64,000 nt of DNA from CAG-390 sp045543615 (GTDB taxonomy: Bacteria; Bacillota; Clostridia; Oscillospirales; CAG-272), in the NCBI GenBank assembly GCA_045543615.1, contig JAZPXL010000005.1, forward strand, positions 1-64,000, in the 5' to 3' direction. Within the stretch, counting starts at the first letter, position 1, and every line of letters begins with the position of its first letter. Shown one piece after another: positions 60,962-64,000 of this stretch. The notes beneath the pieces are model-generated. The model had not been told where the DNA came from, searched no databases, and saw nothing but the letters and a program-made list of their open reading frames with translations. The translations under genes were made by a program, and so were the position numbers.

Positions 60962-61258
60962 TCAGTTCATACCATCGAAGAAGGCGATGGTCTTGGAATC
61001 CTCTGTAAGAGTTACAATTGCTTTCTTCCACTCTGCAGTGTAGCCGTAATTGTAACGGACTCTCTTTTCCTTGCGCTTCATCATGATAGTATTGACCGAC
61101 GCAACCTTTACGCCGAACATTGTTTCAACCGCGTAAGCGATCTCGGGCTTGGTAGCGGAGGTCATAACTTTGAAAACATATTTCTTCTGATCCATCATAT
61201 CCATGCTCGCCTCAGTGATGACGGGCTTGATGATGATATCCTGCACCATTTTCTTCAT
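60962..61258 (-). CDS. rplW: 50S ribosomal protein L23
   Basis: 98 residues. DIIIKPVITEASMDMMDQKK and YVFKVMTSATKPEIAYAVE are typical. It forms the docking site for trigger factor and SRP at the tunnel exit. Stop and next start meet at 61258. Confidence 0.97.
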   Translation of the reverse strand: MKKMVQDIIIKPVITEASMDMMDQKKYVFKVMTSATKPEIAYAVETMFGVKVASVNTIMMKRKEKRVRYNYGYTAEWKKAIVTLTEDSKTIAFFDGMN

Positions 61259-61944
61259 TATGCGTAAACCTCCTGCAGCTTCTCTACTGCGGCACGGGTG
61301 ATTACGAGCTTCTCAGCGTTAAGAATTTCATAAACGTTGATTGTGCTGTAAAGTGTCGTTGCAGCGGTAGGAATGTTTGCACAGCTCTTTACTACGACTC
61401 TGTCAGCCTCAGGGAGAACGAGCAGTGTCTTGCAGGCTACTGTCTCAACTCTGGTCTTAACTTCATCGCCTTCCTTGTACTTTCTCTCAACATCCTTGGA
61501 AAGTCCGAGAGCTGCGAACATCTTTACGAGCTCAGCGGTCTTGTAGGACTCGAGCTTGCACTCGTCGAGAATTACAAGGTTGCCCTGTGCGAGCTTGTCA
61601 GAGAGTGCGCTGAAGAGAGCAACTCTCTTGGTCTTCTTTGTAAGGTCTGTGCGGTATGTGCGAGGCTTAGGACCGAGCGCGATACCACCGTGTACCCACT
61701 GGGGAGCACGACGAGAACCCTGACGGGCACGACCTGTACCCTTCTGTCTCCAAGGCTTCTTACCGCCGCCGCTAACCTCTGTACGAGTCAGTGTCGACTG
61801 TGTGCCCTGTCTCTGATTGAGCATATAAGCTCTTACTGCAGCGTGAAGAACGGCTCCGTTAACCTCAGCACCGAAAAGCTTTTCGGAAAGGCTGATTTCG
61901 CCAACTTCGTTACCTGCCATATTCAATACTTTTACGTTAGGCAT
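61258..61944 (-). CDS. rplD: 50S ribosomal protein L4
   Basis: 228 residues. The tunnel loop GGGKKPWRQKGTGRARQGSR is present. In Escherichia coli L4 represses the S10 operon through its leader; a long leader is found upstream of rpsJ here. Confidence 0.98.
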   Translation of the reverse strand: MPNVKVLNMAGNEVGEISLSEKLFGAEVNGAVLHAAVRAYMLNQRQGTQSTLTRTEVSGGGKKPWRQKGTGRARQGSRRAPQWVHGGIALGPKPRTYRTDLTKKTKRVALFSALSDKLAQGNLVILDECKLESYKTAELVKMFAALGLSKDVERKYKEGDEVKTRVETVACKTLLVLPEADRVVVKSCANIPTAATTLYSTINVYEILNAEKLVITRAAVEKLQEVYA

Positions 61945-61966
61945 TTGTCATTCCTCCTTATATCGT

Positions 61967-62596
61967 TCACGCCTTGACCGAGTCGCGGATGAACACGATA
62001 CCGCCCTTAGCACCGGGAATAGCGCCGCGAACTGCGATAAGGTTGTTCTCTGCATCGATCACAGCAACGGTCAGGTTGAGAATGGTGACCTGTTCGTTAC
62101 CGTACTGACCTGCCATCTTCTTGTTCTTGAAGATTCTTGCGGGGTCGATAACACCCATAGAACCGGACTGCCGATGCACAGGGCCTACGCCGTGTGTCAT
62201 TCTCAGCTTGCGGAGGTTCCAACGCTTGATAGCACCCGTGTATCCACGGCCCTTGGTCATACCTGTTACGTCGACCTTGTCGCCTACGGCGAAGGTTTCG
62301 ACCGATACGACGTCACCGACGTTGTAGCGGGAGCAATCTGCGAAGCGGAATTCCTTAATGTGTCTCTTCGCTGTGAGTCCGTTCTTTGCGAAATGTCCGA
62401 TTACTGCCTTTGTTGTGTGCTTGTCCTTAACATCAGCGTAACCGAGCTGTACGGCGTCATAGCCGTCCTGTTCGACAGTCTTAACCTGCGATACTACGCA
62501 GGGACCTGCCTGGATTATCGTTACCGGGATGACGTTTCCGACTTCGTCGAAAATCTGAGTCATACCGACCTTCTTGCCGATAATGCCCTTGTTCAT
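61967..62596 (-). CDS. rplC: 50S ribosomal protein L3
   Basis: 209 residues. MNKGIIGKKVGMTQIFDEVG and GVIDPARIFKNKKMAGQYGN are landmarks. A strong AGGAGG lies before the ATG. A 116-base gap separates it from rpsJ. Confidence 0.98.
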   Translation of the reverse strand: MNKGIIGKKVGMTQIFDEVGNVIPVTIIQAGPCVVSQVKTVEQDGYDAVQLGYADVKDKHTTKAVIGHFAKNGLTAKRHIKEFRFADCSRYNVGDVVSVETFAVGDKVDVTGMTKGRGYTGAIKRWNLRKLRMTHGVGPVHRQSGSMGVIDPARIFKNKKMAGQYGNEQVTILNLTVAVIDAENNLIAVRGAIPGAKGGIVFIRDSVKA

Positions 62597-62666
62597 TGTT
62601 TTTTCCTCCTGTAGGTTATTGGTTGACGCTTTGAATTTTCCCTGTGGGATTACGCCAACTTGACCG

Positions 62667-62689
62667 ACAAGCGCTCATATGAGCCTTGT
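62667..62689 (-). repeat. Inverted repeat between rpsJ and rplC
   Basis: ACAAG-CTCAT pairs with ATGAG-CTTGT with a small bulge, in a gap of 116 bases. The pairing has almost no loop, so as RNA only the outer part can form. No T run. It may be a processing or regulatory site. Confidence 0.35.
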
Positions 62690-62712
62690 TTCGTGTTTTT
62701 TGTGCTGTGTGA

Positions 62713-63024
62713 TTACAGAGTGATCTGAATATCAACGCCAGCGGGGAGCTCAATATTCATCAATTCTTCTGTAAGCTTCTTAGAAGGCTTCTTGATGTCA
62801 ATGAGTCTCTTGTGGTTGCGAAGCTCAAACTGCTCGCGGCTGTCCTTGTACTTATGGACTGCACGGAGAATGGTAACGATCTCCTTCTCTGTGGGAAGCG
62901 GGATGGGTCCGGAAACCTCAGCACCGTTACGCTTAGCAACTTCAACAATCTTAGCTGCTGCAGCATCCACGAGGGTGTGGTCGTAGCTCTTCAGTCTGAC
63001 TCTGAGCTGATCCTTAACTGCCAT
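62713..63024 (-). CDS. rpsJ: 30S ribosomal protein S10
   Basis: 103 residues from the ATG at 63024 with AAGGAGG upstream; a frame extension to 63054 lacks a site. LRVRLKSYDHTLVDAAAAKI and SGPIPLPTEKEIVTILRAVH are typical; the C-terminus ELPAGVDIQITL is the family end. First gene of the cluster; S10 is also the NusE antitermination factor. Confidence 0.98.
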   Translation of the reverse strand: MAVKDQLRVRLKSYDHTLVDAAAAKIVEVAKRNGAEVSGPIPLPTEKEIVTILRAVHKYKDSREQFELRNHKRLIDIKKPSKKLTEELMNIELPAGVDIQITL

Positions 63025-63375
63025 TTTGTTTTCCTCCTTGTTTTTTTCTCGCATACGTGCGAATAAATAAGATGTAGCTTTTCCGTACTATGCGTTTAAA
63101 AAACAAGGCTTCGTTTCTTTGTGCACCGTTCCGTGCGTTTCGTCTTGCAGCCATACAAAAGCCGAAACTCGTCATTCGCCGCCGTCACGCAAGCACGGCG
63201 CGACACGAATTTCGGAAAGTACGGCAACAAACCGTAAGCACGCAGCAGCCTTATGAACCTCGGCTACCTCGGCACTTGATTAGCCCTTCGCCCGATCTTT
63301 CGGACTTCTCCGCGAAAATTACCCGCTGTTCCGGCGGCAACCTTTCGCTTCAACGCATTCTTCGCACATCAAGCC
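63025..63375 (-). promoter_or_regulatory. Long, strongly folded leader of the S10 operon
   Basis: About 350 transcribed bases precede rpsJ. Clear helices are an 18-pair hairpin (63163-63214), TACGG/CCGTA (63220-63236) and CCGC/GCGG (63323-63337). The 5' end (AAGGCTT, 63371-63377) is complementary to AAGCCTT at 63105-63111, which is followed by TTGTTTTTT. That AAGCC can instead pair with GGCTT near 63155-63160, forming a terminator-like hairpin. A small hairpin (63049-63062) lies near the ribosome binding site. It does not look like RNase P RNA, SRP RNA or tmRNA. An attenuator responding to L4 or another signal is inferred. Confidence 0.6.
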
Positions 63376-63380
63376 TTGTA

Positions 63381-63409
63381 ATTATACTACATTTTATCTC
63401 ATATTGCAA
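63381..63409 (-). promoter_or_regulatory. Promoter of the S10 operon leader
   Basis: Minus strand: TTGCAA (63404-63409), 17-base spacer, TATAAT (63381-63386). Confidence 0.82.
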
Positions 63410-63505
63410 TATGGCAAATGGGAGAAAAAATATTATATTTTAATCCTTGTTTTGTATATTTTGAACAAATCATTGGCACAATTGCTCAATATTGCCCAAA
63501 ATACC

Positions 63506-63531
63506 GCCTCCGCTTTTGTTATAGCGGAGGC
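63506..63531. terminator. Hairpin after the WYL-type regulator gene
   Basis: A perfect 9-bp stem GCCTCCGCT / AGCGGAGGC with an 8-base loop. The minus strand continues GGTATTTTGG, a weak T run. It is the only terminator candidate for the gene ending at 63610. Between 63410 and 63505 I see nothing, and likewise between 63532 and 63609. Confidence 0.5.
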
Positions 63532-63609
63532 AAATATTCATTTTTTATATCAAAAAACGGCGATTTTTTCGTCTTATGTAACAAAAATTCAATAAAAACT
63601 AACGGTTAT

Positions 63610-64000
63610 TTACTCGTCTTCGGGTGGATTGCTACTAAGAAGCTTGCTTAACGACTCGCAAAGCTTTTCCCTGAGCCACATAGGCTCGATTATCTTTATC
63701 TCAGCGTCTGCTGCAAGGAGTGCTCCGAAGAAAATTCTGATATTGTGAAATTCACAGAAATACCTATCGCCCTTTCCTATCTTGCGAGTAACAAACGGGC
63801 CGAGCTCAAGAGCTACGAGTTTATCGGGAATCTCAAGTATTGCCGTATAAGGAATGCTCAACTGCATAGAACCATCATCGCTTGCGCTCGAACGGTCTGC
63901 AAGGGCAATGAAGCCTGCGTAGTCCTGCGGGTCTTCAACTCTTATGGAATCAGGGAGTGTGAAATCCTCTGTGTAATAATATCCCTTCTTTGTTGGACAA
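63610..64000 (-). CDS. WYL-domain transcriptional regulator, C-terminal part
   Basis: 130 codons are visible to the window edge; the N-terminus lies beyond it. The visible part reads like the C-terminal half of a WYL/YafY-type regulator: MQLSIPYTAILEIPDKLVAL, RYFCEFHNIRIFFGALLAAD and the ending EPMWLREKLCESLSKLL, similar to the usual VxxPxWLREKL-type tail. The DNA-binding domain cannot be seen, so the assignment rests on this tail alone. Confidence 0.55.
   Translation of the reverse strand, partial: CPTKKGYYYTEDFTLPDSIRVEDPQDYAGFIALADRSSASDDGSMQLSIPYTAILEIPDKLVALELGPFVTRKIGKGDRYFCEFHNIRIFFGALLAADAEIKIIEPMWLREKLCESLSKLLSSNPPEDE

Noticed and set aside
63098..63375. A discrete housekeeping RNA (RNase P RNA, SRP RNA, tmRNA or 6S RNA) upstream of rpsJ
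   Set aside because: The closing stem and T run suggested it, but I could not find the conserved core sequences of these RNAs; a leader of the S10 operon is more economical.

Overview
The window comes from the chromosome of a low-to-mid-GC, spore-forming, anaerobic Gram-positive bacterium of the class Clostridia. The evidence is the sporulation genes yqfC, yqfD and ylbJ, a fused IspH-ribosomal protein S1 gene, a thrS T-box leader, rubrerythrin, zinc-type S14 and S4, and strong AGGAGG ribosome binding sites throughout. The sequence does not fix the genus. I see no rRNA, tRNA, CRISPR, insertion sequence or prophage.

Region 1 (1-6714) is a surface module. It holds a very large secreted YD-repeat (RHS-type) protein running off the left edge, and divergently a lipoprotein glycoside hydrolase of the GHL10/YngK type. 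Region 2 (6723-12778) holds thrS under a T-box, then a leftward run nagB - UPF0340 - MinD-like ATPase - methylglyoxal-synthase-like gene, and an isolated protein with two DUF11-type domains. Region 3 (12794-26938) is housekeeping: a leftward rpiR - FAD oxidoreductase - cmk - plsC - ispH/S1 operon, murE, a rightward uracil/xanthine permease behind a structured leader, rubrerythrin, a GNAT and DUF1385 pair, a PRPP-synthetase-like gene and an AEC transporter.

Region 4 (25961-34713) is one long leftward operon: yqfC, yqfD, phoH, ybeY, a small lipoprotein, era, recO, mutS2 and the AEC transporter. Divergently come ylbJ, which appears to start at a rare AUU codon, and a polytopic protein of unknown role.

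Region 5 (37038-45712) is the most unusual part. It is a seven-gene rightward operon with its own promoter and terminator-like hairpin: two BspA-type leucine-rich-repeat lipoproteins, three SPFH (HflK/HflC/stomatin-like) membrane proteins, a P1B-type ATPase with a CPC motif, and an aminoglycoside 3'-phosphotransferase-like kinase. Four of the six junctions overlap or touch, so the genes look co-translated. No FtsH is present. I infer a membrane-microdomain-associated metal transporter with surface sensors; its function is not known to me. A DUF3343 - cysteine desulfurase pair follows.

Region 6 (47178-63024, leftward) is the S10-spc-alpha ribosomal protein cluster in canonical order from rpsJ to rplQ, with secY, adk, map, infA and rpoA. 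Unusual details are a long folded leader upstream of rpsJ, paired RNA elements between rpsD and rpoA and between rpsN and rpsH, an apparent CUG start of infA, and an Arg/Gly-rich tail on S3. The right edge holds the C-terminal part of a WYL-type regulator.
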